Shown: positions 9,475 to 18,378 of the stretch, in pieces
How the letters are laid out: each line of letters opens with the position of its first letter
Position numbering within the stretch: the first letter of the stretch is position 1
Assembly: GCA_002070605.1 (NCBI GenBank)
Contig: MWDO01000015.1
Span: 1-54,718 of the forward strand
Source of the DNA: Spirochaetes bacterium ADurb.Bin133
GTDB lineage: Bacteria > Spirochaetota > GWE2-31-10 > MWDO01
Direction: 5' to 3'
Length of the DNA stretch: 54,718 bases
Notes under the pieces: model-generated
The model's input: only the letters and a program-made list of their open reading frames with translations
What the model was told of the DNA's origin: nothing
Database searches by the model: none
Translations under genes and position numbers: made by a program

Positions 9475-9565
9475 AATTTTTCCTGATTAGTATTACTATT
9501 AAAATCGTAAGAAAAATAATTTTCTTTAATCTTTTTTTATGATATATTATTCGAAAACGGTTAAT

Positions 9566-9582
9566 CGTTGTTATTAACAACG
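9566..9582. promoter_or_regulatory. Inverted repeat upstream of moaA
   Basis: CGTTGTTA and TAACAACG are perfect 8-base inverted copies around one base, 58 bases before the moaA start. The position suits an operator for the cofactor operon. It only loosely resembles ModE-type sites, so no regulator is named. Confidence 0.4.
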
Positions 9583-9640
9583 TAAATTGTTTTTTTTAAT
9601 CTCTGTAAATCGGTATCCCGTAATTAATTTGGAGTAATTT

Positions 9641-10444
9641 GTGATCGATTGTTTCAATCGGAATATTAATGTCCTAAGAATTTCTTTAACGGATTCGTGC
9701 AATCTCAAATGCTTTTATTGTTACGAAGAAGAAAAAAGCGCTCCAACGATACATAAAATAGATAAAAATAAAATTATAGAAATCGTAAAAACCGCCGCTA
9801 AAATGGGGTTAAATCATATAAAACTGACTGGCGGAGAACCGCTGTTATATAAAGAAATACACGAAGTTGTATATAATATAAGACAAGTTAAAGAAATAGA
9901 TGATATATCTATGACTACAAACGGGGTTTTATTAGCCGAGTACGCTGAAATATTAAAAAAAAACGGCTTAGACAGAGTAAACGTCTCTTTAGATACTCTT
10001 GATAGAGATGTTTATAGACAAATAACGGGATTTGATTTGATTGATAAAGTTTTTGAAGGCATCGATCGCGCAAAAAAAAACAATTTAACTCCAATAAAAA
10101 TTAATACAGTCTTTTTGAAAGGCGTTAACGATAATGAAATACCGGAAATCAAGTCTTTTTGTAAAAAAAACAATCTGGAATTTCAACTGATAAACAGAAT
10201 GATTCTGGATCAAAATAAAAAAGATTCGGAAAGTAAAAACAGCGATAAACCTCCGGATTGCTCCAAATGTAATCGTATACGGCTAACCTCCGACGGTAAA
10301 CTACTTCCATGCCTGTTTTCTGAAAAATTTATTGATTTGACCGGCTATACCGACTACTCGGCGGCTCTAAAAGATTGTATAAATATAAAACCGGAAAGAG
10401 GCGAAAAAAAATCCGCTAAACAAATGTTTCAAATAGGAGGATAG
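9641..10444 (+). CDS. moaA: GTP 3',8-cyclase MoaA (short form)
   Basis: A radical SAM enzyme that rearranges GTP to 3',8-cyclo-GTP in the first step of molybdenum cofactor synthesis. The start is GTG after GGAG. The N-terminal motif CNLKCFYC (C-x3-C-x2-C) binds the radical SAM cluster, and TGGEPLLYKEI is the expected SAM-binding block. The second cluster motif CSKCNRIRLTSDGKLLPC keeps the C-x2-C-x13-C spacing, and the chain ends in the double glycine needed by MoaA. At 267 residues it is about 60 shorter than usual, the gap lying between the barrel and the C-terminal cluster. It is the first gene of moaA-moaC-MOSC-mogA. Confidence 0.88.
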   Translation: MIDCFNRNINVLRISLTDSCNLKCFYCYEEEKSAPTIHKIDKNKIIEIVKTAAKMGLNHIKLTGGEPLLYKEIHEVVYNIRQVKEIDDISMTTNGVLLAEYAEILKKNGLDRVNVSLDTLDRDVYRQITGFDLIDKVFEGIDRAKKNNLTPIKINTVFLKGVNDNEIPEIKSFCKKNNLEFQLINRMILDQNKKDSESKNSDKPPDCSKCNRIRLTSDGKLLPCLFSEKFIDLTGYTDYSAALKDCINIKPERGEKKSAKQMFQIGG

Positions 10445-10894
10445 ATGAAGTTTTCACACTTAAACGATAAAGGAGAAGTTCAAATTGTAAATATATCCGA
10501 TAAAGTCTTATCTCATAGAATCGCCGAGGCGTCCTGCGCGATTTATTTAGAGAATGAAACTATCGGTAAAATTATTAATAACGAGATAAAAAAAGGAAAC
10601 GTTTTAACAACAGCTAAAATTGCGGGGATAATGGCGGCAAAAAACACCGATAAAACGATTCCTTTATGTCATCAAATACAACTAACAAATATAGATCTGG
10701 CTTTCTCAATTTTAGAAAATAAAATAGAGATTTTTTCAAAAGTCGAATGTATTGACAAAACGGGCGCAGAAATAGAGGCTTTGCACTCAGTTTTAATAGC
10801 CGCGCTAACTATTTACGACATGTGCAAAGCGGTTGATAAAAAAATGGTTATAGGAGAGGCTAAATTATGCCAAAAATCAAAACTATCTGTCTAA
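10445..10894 (+). CDS. moaC: Cyclic pyranopterin monophosphate synthase MoaC
   Basis: MoaC converts the MoaA product to cyclic pyranopterin monophosphate. The 149-residue length is normal. Visible family residues are the LCHQ histidine, the two glutamates of TGAEIEAL, and the Asp and Lys of DMCKAVDK. The residue after the LCH histidine is Gln where most MoaC proteins have Pro. The ATG directly follows the moaA stop, with GGAGG inside the moaA end, so the two are translationally coupled. The MOSC gene begins inside its 3' end. Confidence 0.95.
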   Translation: MKFSHLNDKGEVQIVNISDKVLSHRIAEASCAIYLENETIGKIINNEIKKGNVLTTAKIAGIMAAKNTDKTIPLCHQIQLTNIDLAFSILENKIEIFSKVECIDKTGAEIEALHSVLIAALTIYDMCKAVDKKMVIGEAKLCQKSKLSV

Positions 10895-11304
10895 ACGCTC
10901 AAAAAGGAGCTAAATTTCAAGTAGATTCGGCTATATGTATCGAAAATATGGGGTTTAAAGACGATTATCATGCAAAAAAAGACTCCGATAGACAAGTCAG
11001 CATTCTTTTGGAAGAACATTTTATCTATATGAAAAAGAGAGTCCCTAGCATCGATTACGGAGCTTTTGGAGAAAATTTGATTATATCCGGCTTAAATTTT
11101 CAGGATATTAAAATAGGCGATAAAATTTCGGTTGGAAACGATGTTATTCTTGAAATTACGATAATCGGTAAAAAATGTCCAAAACCGTGTATAATATACA
11201 AAACGGTTGGAGAGTGTATTATGCCGATTTACGGGATATTTTGCAAGGTTCTAAAAGGAGGAGAAATTAAAAATGACGATACTTGTACTTACGGTAAGCG
11301 ATAG
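10867..11304 (+). CDS. MOSC domain protein
   Basis: A 145-residue stand-alone MOSC domain (MOCO sulfurase C-terminal family). These bind molybdenum cofactor or pterin-sulfur intermediates, with a conserved cysteine; here GKKCPKPC near residue 100 supplies it. FGENLIISGL and IKIGDKISVG match the family core. It overlaps moaC by 28 bases and mogA by 32 bases, the tight packing of a single pathway operon. The exact role, sulfur carrier or cofactor handling, is not settled for this family. Confidence 0.85.
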   Translation: MPKIKTICLNAQKGAKFQVDSAICIENMGFKDDYHAKKDSDRQVSILLEEHFIYMKKRVPSIDYGAFGENLIISGLNFQDIKIGDKISVGNDVILEITIIGKKCPKPCIIYKTVGECIMPIYGIFCKVLKGGEIKNDDTCTYGKR

Positions 11305-11758
11305 AGCGTTTAGAGGCGAAAAAGAGGATCTGACCGGTCCCGAACTTGTTAAATATCTTAAAAATAAAGGAGATAATTCCGTTTATTACGACATAGTCCC
11401 TGATGAAAAAGACGCTATAAAAGAAAAAATTCTCTCTTATATTAAGGAGCGTAAAATCCGGGTAGTATTGACGTGCGGAGGAACCGGTTTTGCTAAAAGA
11501 GACGTTACCCCCGAAGCGACGAGAGAGTTAATAGAAAAAGAAGCGCCCGGCGTAGCTGAATTTATGCGTATAGAAAATTTCAAAAATAACAAAAATTCCT
11601 TTTTATCCAGAGGCGTTTGCGGAGTATTAAACGATACCGTTATCGTAAACCTTCCCGGTTCTCCTAACGGAGCTCTGGAGTCTTATAAAATTATAGAAAA
11701 ACTTTTGTCGCATTGCCTTGGACTTATCAACGGCGATATTAAAAATTGCGCGTTATAA
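11273..11758 (+). CDS. mogA: Molybdopterin adenylyltransferase MogA
   Basis: MogA adenylylates molybdopterin before MoeA inserts molybdate. The 161-residue protein has the MoCF-binding fold motifs LTVSDRAFRGEKEDLTGP, TCGGTGFAKRDVTPEAT and NLPGSPNGALES, all typical. AGGAGGAG precedes the ATG within the MOSC gene. No moaD, moaE or moeA lies in the window, so the pathway is completed elsewhere. MoaB proteins share this fold, so the split between MogA and MoaB is by similarity only. Confidence 0.9.
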   Translation: MTILVLTVSDRAFRGEKEDLTGPELVKYLKNKGDNSVYYDIVPDEKDAIKEKILSYIKERKIRVVLTCGGTGFAKRDVTPEATRELIEKEAPGVAEFMRIENFKNNKNSFLSRGVCGVLNDTVIVNLPGSPNGALESYKIIEKLLSHCLGLINGDIKNCAL

Positions 11759-11832
11759 ATAAAAAAAAACTTGTTATTAATATAAATTTTGTGATATGGT
11801 TAGAAAATTTATTCATTTATAGGGAGTTTAAA

Positions 11833-14800
11833 ATGAAAAAAAGATTATGCGTTTTTTTGATAATGATATTGGTTTCAAATTTTTCTTACGGTATATTCAG
11901 ATCCCCCGAGGTAGGCAGATTTTTATACTGGATGTATTCTCCCAATTTGTTGTCCAGGGGTATGGGATTTGGCGGAACGGATACCCCGTCGGGGATTATT
12001 ATCAACCCCGCGTCGAACGCTTTCGTTCAAAGGTTTAAAATAGATTTTTCATTCGGATTCTCCCCCTCTTTCTGGTCCGGCTACAATACTTATAAATATA
12101 GAGACGAGACGGTTCCGACTAACGTTTATAACAGAACGGAAGATTTTCTTACGGCGATCGATTTTTTTATCCCTTTTAACGTTAACGCCGGAGTAGTTAT
12201 CCCTTCAAAATACGGAAACTTTACTATTTACGCCAATTATTTTAATATGAGCAATCTATCTTTTGGACTTTCAAATAACAACGACCTTTTATTAGGCAAA
12301 TACGGCAGTTTGTATTTTAGTTTTTCTAAAGATTATAACGACAGTTTTGCATTCGGAGCGTCGGGAAACGTAAAATTTAGTTATAATCCCGATAGCAAAT
12401 ATGTAAACAACAAATTTGACGTCGGAGGCGGTTTTGACTTCGGATTTATTTTTAGACCGGAATGGGTTCTGTATTTTAATAAAAAGAAAGCCCCCGGATG
12501 GGGTTTTCAAGATTTTGAATTCTCAATCATAGTTAAAGACATAGCTAAACCGCTAATAAACTCCGTAGACGGCGTCAACGGCGATAACGATTTATACTGG
12601 TACCCCGCCCCGTTCACGCCGAATTTCGGTATGAGTTTTAACTTATATAACGACGGTTCGACTTACTGGAAATGGCTGATAGACTCCGGATTTCCATTTT
12701 TTCAGAATCTTACCCTCTCTTTGGGAACGGAGATACAAATTTATAAATTTCTCGTCCTAAGAGGCTCTTATACGTTCGATTTGGAAGGGGTTTTGGAATA
12801 CGCCGGAGTTATTAATATGTATGAATATTTATACAATATAGCTAACGCAAGTTTTGGATTGTCATTTAAATTCAGCTCAAATTTTGCAAAAAAACAGACA
12901 AAAGAGGAGGCTTACGCCAATAGACATAAAACGACCGAGTTTTCCATAGACCTTGGAGCTAAACCTTATCATAACGGTTTTATTTTTCAATTAGGTTGTA
13001 CGATTACTATCGGAACGAAAGACGTAACTCCGCCCGATATTACGTATTATCAAAACGTCGGTTATTTTAGTCCCAATTTTGACGGAGTACAAGACAATCT
13101 GATAATAGATCTAAACATAAAAGACGACAGATACGTTATTTATTGGAAACTTGAAGTGTTAGACGCCGACAACAAAGTTGTAAAAACTATCGAAAGCAAG
13201 GAACAAAGAGCGGAGACTATGAAGTTTAAAGACGTTCTAAAAAAATACTTCTCGCCCAAATCGGGTATTTTGATACCAAAAAAGGTTATATGGGACGGTA
13301 AAGATAACAACGGAAATATAGTTCCCGACGGGCTTTATTATTTCAAATTCTACGCTATGGACGACAATAAAAATATAGATCTTAACGGCAGTAAAGTGGG
13401 AACCGTATATATTGATACCCAAAAACCTTATATAGAGTCAAAAGTTGAAAATGTTATTTTCTCGCCAAATGAAGACGGCAACAAAGACTTTCTAATAATA
13501 GATTTGGATATAATCCGGAAAGAAGTTGTGGAAGAATTTATACATATTAACCCAACAGTTTTAGATCAAAAGGTTTATGAAATATCGGAAAAGGAGATTC
13601 CGCAGACTATTAATAGCGAAGCGACTTCAGATTTGGACGTAAATAAAACAAATGTTGAAAAAAAACAAATTTGGATCGTCGATATTATCGATTCTCAAGA
13701 GAAAATTGTTAAAACTTATAAATACGAAGAAAAAGGAAAACAAAGAATCGAATGGGACGGAAAAGACGAAAACGGAAATAAACTTCCCGACGGAGTTTAT
13801 AAAATCAAACTGCATTCCATAGACCTTGCCGGTAATTACTGGGAAAAATTTATAACAAATATCATCATTAATACGGAGCCGACCCCTATTCAAATTAAAA
13901 CGCTGAGCGGAATATTTTCTCCAAATGACGACGGAATAAAAGATAAAATCGGTTTTAAATTTGAAATTCCCAATAAAAACGGCATAGATAGATGGGACTT
14001 TGAAATATTAGATAAAGCGGACAAACCGGTTAAAAAATTTGTAGGAGCCGGTCTTACGCCGGATTCTATAGAGTGGGACGGAAAAACGACGGCAAATTCT
14101 TACGCAAAAGAGGGGTTTTATAGAGGAAAACTTACCATATATTACGTCAACGGCAACACTCCGTCTAGTATTACCCCCGAATTCGAACTTGACGTTACTC
14201 CTCCGTCCGGTAAAGTCGATATTCAGGAGAAAATTTTTAGTCCCGACGGAGACGGGGTTTTGGACGAAGCCGTAATAAAACAGACCGCAAGTTCCGAGGA
14301 CGAATGGAACGGTAAAATTTTTGATTCGGAAAATAAAGTCGTAAAAAGCTACCTATGGAGAGGACAACCTCCGAAACAATTTAATTGGGACGGAGTGGAC
14401 GATAACAATAATTTACTACCCGACGGATCGTATTTTTATCAGTTATCGAGCCGAGACGTCGCCGGTAATTATTTTGAGACTCCTAAAAAAGAGGTGAAAA
14501 TATTTACAGCCAATACTCCCGTATTTATCACGGCTTCCCTATCTCATATTAGCCCAAACGGCGATAATATCAAAGATAATCAGATTTTCCAGATAAGATC
14601 TACCGAATCTAAGGAAAACAGACCGACAAATTGGTCTATAACGATAAAGGACGATAAGGATTCCGTAGTATTTACGGAAAAAAACGAAGGCTCTCTTCCG
14701 CCGACATATACTTGGAACGGTAAAAACAACTCGCAGTCAAACGCAATCGACGGAGACTATTATGGACTTTTAGAAGTTAATTTTGAATCGGGGACTAAAT

Positions 14801-16218
14801 CTTCAAGCAAATCAAAATTATTTACTATCGATACCGTTAAACCGTCTATTGAATTAAAATTGGTAGGATCGGTTTTTTCGCCAAACGGAGACAGTCGTTT
14901 AGACGTTATAGAAATTTTACAAAAAGGCTCCGAAGAAGATTTATGGGAATCTTATATCTACGATAAAGACAAAAAAGAGTTATTAAAAAAATATTACAAA
15001 GGAAGACCGGTAGAGAAAGAAATTTGGGACGGAAAAGATTCAAATAACAACTTGTCTCCAAACGGTTTTTACTCGTATTTAATCAAATCTGTCGATAAGG
15101 CGGGAAATTCGAATTTTGCGGAAATTAATAACATAGAACTGAAAAACATCAATACGCCGCTATTTTTAACGCTTTCAGACGATAAATTTTCGCCTAATCT
15201 GGATGGAAAATACGATACTCTGGATTTAAAACCGATTTTGGGAGTAAAAGACGACCTTGAAGTTTATAAAATCGAAATATTTAACTCTGATAAAAAAATC
15301 GTCAGAAAATTTGAAGGTTTAAAATCAATTCCGGATAGAATAACTTGGGACGGTCTGGATAATTCGGGAGTTGTAGTCCCGGACGGCGGTTACTACGCAA
15401 AATTATCTGCAATTTATAGATTTGGAAATAATCCCGAAGTTGAATCGGCTCAATTCTTAGTAGACAATACGCCGCCTAATATAGAATTGACAATGTCGCC
15501 GCAATACTTCTCGCCGGATAACGACGGGGCCGACGACGAACTGACTATGTCGATAAAATCTTACGATTTAACCGGAATAAAGGATTGGACTTTATCGATT
15601 ATGAATCCCGCTAAAACCAAAGTTTTTAACAGTTTCTCCGGAACGGGAAAACCGACGGAATTAATTATTTGGGACGGGGTAGGAAAAAACGGCGAATTAG
15701 TTGAAAGCGCCGAAGATTACCCATTACTGCTGAGGGCTGAAGACGTCGTCGGCAACGTAATATCAAAAGAACTGGATCCTATAATGGTGGATATTCTTGT
15801 TGAAAAACTCGACGACGGCAGATTAAAAATAAAAATTAGTAATATAGAATTCAAACCCGAATCCTCTGAAATGACGGACTCCGATAAAAACGGAAAAATA
15901 TTAGAATTACTATCGAAAGCTCTAAAAAAATACAATCTCTATAATATTACAATCGAAGGGCATGCAAACAGATTTATTACGGGTAGATTTAACGAAGAGT
16001 ACGCCAGAAAGTTATCTAAAGACAGAGCCGAATTCATAGCAAATTCGCTATCCAAAAAAGGGATACAATTGAAAAGAATAACGACCGAAGGAAAGGGGGG
16101 AGACGACCCGATTTTTATCCCGGTTGAGGACGGCAGAGAGTACACAAAAGAGGAGTTAGACGATATTAAAGATAAAAAAGGAAAAAATAGACGCGTGGAA
16201 TTTTATCTACAAAAATGA
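11833..16218 (+). CDS. Giant secreted FlgD-Ig repeat / OmpA-family protein
   Basis: A 1461-residue envelope protein. The start is the ATG after AGGGAG; a longer in-frame reading lacks a ribosome binding site and hides the signal peptide (MKKRLCVFLIMILVSNFSYG). The first 390 residues are rich in aromatic beta strands and include a NPAS block, like outer membrane porin-type proteins. Eight FlgD/CHU-type Ig repeats follow, each opening with FSPNxDG or a variant (about residues 410, 542, 694, 801, 905, 1014, 1118, 1225) and closing with WDG...DGxYxY. The last 125 residues are an OmpA-like peptidoglycan-binding domain (IEGHAN, LSKDRAEFIANSL, NRRVEFYL). It probably links outer membrane, periplasm and wall. 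Confidence 0.85.
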   Translation: MKKRLCVFLIMILVSNFSYGIFRSPEVGRFLYWMYSPNLLSRGMGFGGTDTPSGIIINPASNAFVQRFKIDFSFGFSPSFWSGYNTYKYRDETVPTNVYNRTEDFLTAIDFFIPFNVNAGVVIPSKYGNFTIYANYFNMSNLSFGLSNNNDLLLGKYGSLYFSFSKDYNDSFAFGASGNVKFSYNPDSKYVNNKFDVGGGFDFGFIFRPEWVLYFNKKKAPGWGFQDFEFSIIVKDIAKPLINSVDGVNGDNDLYWYPAPFTPNFGMSFNLYNDGSTYWKWLIDSGFPFFQNLTLSLGTEIQIYKFLVLRGSYTFDLEGVLEYAGVINMYEYLYNIANASFGLSFKFSSNFAKKQTKEEAYANRHKTTEFSIDLGAKPYHNGFIFQLGCTITIGTKDVTPPDITYYQNVGYFSPNFDGVQDNLIIDLNIKDDRYVIYWKLEVLDADNKVVKTIESKEQRAETMKFKDVLKKYFSPKSGILIPKKVIWDGKDNNGNIVPDGLYYFKFYAMDDNKNIDLNGSKVGTVYIDTQKPYIESKVENVIFSPNEDGNKDFLIIDLDIIRKEVVEEFIHINPTVLDQKVYEISEKEIPQTINSEATSDLDVNKTNVEKKQIWIVDIIDSQEKIVKTYKYEEKGKQRIEWDGKDENGNKLPDGVYKIKLHSIDLAGNYWEKFITNIIINTEPTPIQIKTLSGIFSPNDDGIKDKIGFKFEIPNKNGIDRWDFEILDKADKPVKKFVGAGLTPDSIEWDGKTTANSYAKEGFYRGKLTIYYVNGNTPSSITPEFELDVTPPSGKVDIQEKIFSPDGDGVLDEAVIKQTASSEDEWNGKIFDSENKVVKSYLWRGQPPKQFNWDGVDDNNNLLPDGSYFYQLSSRDVAGNYFETPKKEVKIFTANTPVFITASLSHISPNGDNIKDNQIFQIRSTESKENRPTNWSITIKDDKDSVVFTEKNEGSLPPTYTWNGKNNSQSNAIDGDYYGLLEVNFESGTKSSSKSKLFTIDTVKPSIELKLVGSVFSPNGDSRLDVIEILQKGSEEDLWESYIYDKDKKELLKKYYKGRPVEKEIWDGKDSNNNLSPNGFYSYLIKSVDKAGNSNFAEINNIELKNINTPLFLTLSDDKFSPNLDGKYDTLDLKPILGVKDDLEVYKIEIFNSDKKIVRKFEGLKSIPDRITWDGLDNSGVVVPDGGYYAKLSAIYRFGNNPEVESAQFLVDNTPPNIELTMSPQYFSPDNDGADDELTMSIKSYDLTGIKDWTLSIMNPAKTKVFNSFSGTGKPTELIIWDGVGKNGELVESAEDYPLLLRAEDVVGNVISKELDPIMVDILVEKLDDGRLKIKISNIEFKPESSEMTDSDKNGKILELLSKALKKYNLYNITIEGHANRFITGRFNEEYARKLSKDRAEFIANSLSKKGIQLKRITTEGKGGDDPIFIPVEDGREYTKEELDDIKDKKGKNRRVEFYLQK

Positions 16219-16226
16219 GATAAATA

Positions 16227-16255
16227 TTGACACAAACTCATATTAATGTTATATC
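16227..16255 (+). promoter_or_regulatory. Promoter of the tRNA-Cys/tRNA-Leu unit
   Basis: TTGACA (16227-16232) and TATATC (16250-16255) are spaced by 17 bases. It begins nine bases after the preceding stop codon and leads into a palindrome-rich leader before tRNA-Cys. Confidence 0.65.
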
Positions 16256-16264
16256 GGTTCGTAT

Positions 16265-16313
16265 CGCCGACGGCGTTTCAAGCGCGCTAGCGCGCTTGAA
16301 AAAGCGACGTCGC
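16265..16313. repeat. Three consecutive GC-rich palindromes in the tRNA leader
   Basis: CGCCG-A-CGGCG (16265-16275) is followed at once by a perfect 26-bp palindrome (16276-16301, half-site TTTCAAGCGCGCT), then by GCGACGTCGC (16304-16313). There is no T-run, so it is not a normal terminator. It could be an RNA processing hairpin before tRNA-Cys or a protein site. Confidence 0.8.
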
Positions 16314-16321
16314 GCTATTTT

Positions 16322-16392
16322 GGCAACGTCGCCAAGCGGTAAGGCAGAGGTCTGCAAAATCTCTATCAGCGGTTCAATTCCGCTCGTTGCCT
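16322..16392 (+). tRNA. tRNA-Cys(GCA)
   Basis: A 71-nt cloverleaf: acceptor GGCAACG/CGTTGCC, anticodon loop CTGCAAA (anticodon GCA), T arm with GGTTCAATTC. The anticodon stem contains a G-U pair. No CCA is encoded. Confidence 0.93.
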
Positions 16393-16405
16393 AAAAAAAT
16401 ATTTA

Positions 16406-16489
16406 GCCCGAGTGGTGGAATTGGTAGACACCCAGGACTTAAAATCCTGTGGACGCAAGTCCGTACCGGTTCAATTCCGGTCTCGGGCA
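16406..16489 (+). tRNA. tRNA-Leu(UAA)
   Basis: An 84-nt class II tRNA: acceptor GCCCGAG/CTCGGGC, anticodon loop CTTAAAA on stem CAGGA/TCCTG (anticodon UAA), long variable arm. It is 13 bases after tRNA-Cys and shares its promoter. No CCA is encoded. Confidence 0.94.
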
Positions 16490-16497
16490 TAAATTTT

Positions 16498-16534
16498 ACA
16501 GGCTATTTAATTTGAGTTAAATAGCCTGTTTTTA
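16498..16534 (+). terminator. Intrinsic terminator after tRNA-Leu(UAA)
   Basis: A perfect 13-bp stem (ACAGGCTATTTAA with TTAAATAGCCTGT) closes a 6-base loop and is followed by TTTTTATT. It ends the tRNA unit and lies directly against the start of the M24 gene. Confidence 0.9.
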
Positions 16535-16541
16535 TTAAAAT

Positions 16542-17678
16542 ATGGCTAAAAAAGTTGTTACCCTTATTATCAATACCCCCGAAAAAGACTCTAACCTACT
16601 CTATCTCTCAAATTTTTTTTGTATAGATCCCTTTGCTCTTTTAGTTGAAGAGGGCAAAACGATCGCATGGATTCCTTCTACAGAGTTTGAAAAAGCCAAA
16701 GCGCAAAGCTCAATCAATACCGTATATAATTTATCCGAATACTTAGATAAAATAGGTCGAGAGAAAAAATTAATTCAACTCAAATCTTCCGTAGTAATCG
16801 ATTATTTAAAACGCAATAGTAAAGATTATTTGATAAAAGTTCCCGAATCGTTTCCGGTTATTGAAGCGGATAATTTTAGAAATTGCGGATTTGAACTATC
16901 GGTCGTACAAGAACCTTTTCTTCCGCAAAGAGCCGTAAAAAGTCAAACCGAAATAGATATGATTCGCGAGAATTCGTTAAAAAACAGCCAAGTTATGAAC
17001 GAAGTTAAAAATATCATTCAGAATTCGACAGTTGATTCAAAAAACATATTAGTTTACGAAGGGCGACGATTGACTTCCGAATATATTCAAAGTTTTATTT
17101 TAAAACAATTTCTCGATCGCCGTCTTTTTTCTCAAAGCGCGATAGTCGCATTGGGAGATCAGGGTTGCTCTCCTCACGAGTACGGTAGCGGATTTGTATA
17201 CGCGAATCAATCGATTATAGTCGATATTTACCCAAGGAGCGTAGACAACCTCTATTTTTCAGATATGACCCGAACTTTTTGCAAAGGCAAAGCGCCTGAT
17301 GAATTAAAAAAAATCTACAACGCCGTATTGGAAATTCAAACGAGATTATTAGAAAAACTTCACGCGCGTGAAGACGGAAAAAAATTACACAACTTTGTTA
17401 TAGAGTTTTTTGAAAATAAAGGTCATAAAACGGGAGTTAAAGACGGTTTTTTACAAGGCTTTTTTCACGGAACCGGACACGGTTTGGGACTAGATTGCCA
17501 CGAAGCGCCTTATATATCAAAAAACGGATCGGAATTTGAAGAAAATAATTTGGTTACGGTCGAACCCGGATTGTATTATTTGGGCGTAGGAGGAGTAAGA
17601 ATTGAAGATCTTGTAGTTATAAAACAAAACGGTATCGAGAATTTGACGAATTTTGAAAAAATATTGGAGATAGAATAA
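16542..17678 (+). CDS. M24 family peptidase (Xaa-Pro aminopeptidase-like)
   Basis: A 378-residue protein with an N-terminal creatinase-like half and a pita-bread catalytic half. Metal ligands are present: Asp of IIVDIYP (about residue 227), Asp of SDMTRTF (about 240), His of HGTGHGLG (about 308), Glu of EPGLYY (about 340) and Glu of RIEDLV (about 353). Such enzymes remove N-terminal residues before proline. The first ATG has no ribosome binding site and begins only about seven bases after the tRNA terminator tail; no good in-frame replacement is evident, so the start is less certain than the identity. yggS follows 10 bases later. Confidence 0.9.
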   Translation: MAKKVVTLIINTPEKDSNLLYLSNFFCIDPFALLVEEGKTIAWIPSTEFEKAKAQSSINTVYNLSEYLDKIGREKKLIQLKSSVVIDYLKRNSKDYLIKVPESFPVIEADNFRNCGFELSVVQEPFLPQRAVKSQTEIDMIRENSLKNSQVMNEVKNIIQNSTVDSKNILVYEGRRLTSEYIQSFILKQFLDRRLFSQSAIVALGDQGCSPHEYGSGFVYANQSIIVDIYPRSVDNLYFSDMTRTFCKGKAPDELKKIYNAVLEIQTRLLEKLHAREDGKKLHNFVIEFFENKGHKTGVKDGFLQGFFHGTGHGLGLDCHEAPYISKNGSEFEENNLVTVEPGLYYLGVGGVRIEDLVVIKQNGIENLTNFEKILEIE

Positions 17679-17688
17679 CGGAAAAATT

Positions 17689-18378
17689 ATGATAAAAAAT
17701 AATATAAATTATATTTTAGAAAATATTGCCGGGATTAAACAAAAAAACGGAATAGACTATGATATTAATTTAGTCGCCGTTACAAAAAATTTCCCGGCGG
17801 AAGACGTTCTTGAAGCGTATAATTGCGGAATTACGCTTTTCGGCGAAAACAGAATACAAGAAGCCGATATAAAATACAATAGCGATATATTGAAAGAAAA
17901 AAAGTTAGAACTGCATATAATTGGACATTTACAAAGAAATAAAGCTAAAACTGCCGTAAAAATAGCAAGTATGATTCAATCCATAGATAAAATAGAAACT
18001 CTTGATTCTGTTGAAAGACATTGCTCTTTGATAAACAAAAAAATTGATTACTTACTTGAAATCAATACCTCTAACGAGAGTCAAAAAATGGGGGTATTCC
18101 CCGAAGAAACCGATAAAATCGTCGAAGAAATTTTGAAAAAAGATTATAAATTCTGCAATATAAGAGGCGTTATGACGGTAGGTCCTCTATGCGAAGATCA
18201 AGCTGAAATAAGAAAATCTTTCAGAAACCTAAAAAATATCTTCGAAAAATTAAATAAATATTTTCAAAAAAAGGATTTTGATATAATATCTATGGGAATG
18301 AGCGGAGACTACCCCATAGCCATAGAAGAAGGCGGCAATTTAATTCGCATTGGAACGGGAATTTTTGGAAAAAGATGA
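17689..18378 (+). CDS. yggS: PLP homeostasis protein YggS/YlmE (PLPBP family)
   Basis: A single-domain alanine-racemase-fold protein that binds pyridoxal 5'-phosphate and keeps free PLP and amino acid pools in balance without a known enzymatic activity. The 229-residue length is typical. The PLP lysine is in LVAVTKNFP; other family blocks are FGENRIQEA, HIIGHLQRNKAK, INTSNESQKMG, RGVMTVGP and SMGMSGDYPIAIEEGGNLIRIGTGIFG (the phosphate-binding end). It overlaps the next gene by four bases (ATGA), a coupled arrangement. Confidence 0.95.
   Translation: MIKNNINYILENIAGIKQKNGIDYDINLVAVTKNFPAEDVLEAYNCGITLFGENRIQEADIKYNSDILKEKKLELHIIGHLQRNKAKTAVKIASMIQSIDKIETLDSVERHCSLINKKIDYLLEINTSNESQKMGVFPEETDKIVEEILKKDYKFCNIRGVMTVGPLCEDQAEIRKSFRNLKNIFEKLNKYFQKKDFDIISMGMSGDYPIAIEEGGNLIRIGTGIFGKR

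Noticed and set aside
16276-16301. 26-bp palindrome as terminator of the OmpA-family gene
   Set aside because: No T-run follows and it lies behind a tRNA promoter.
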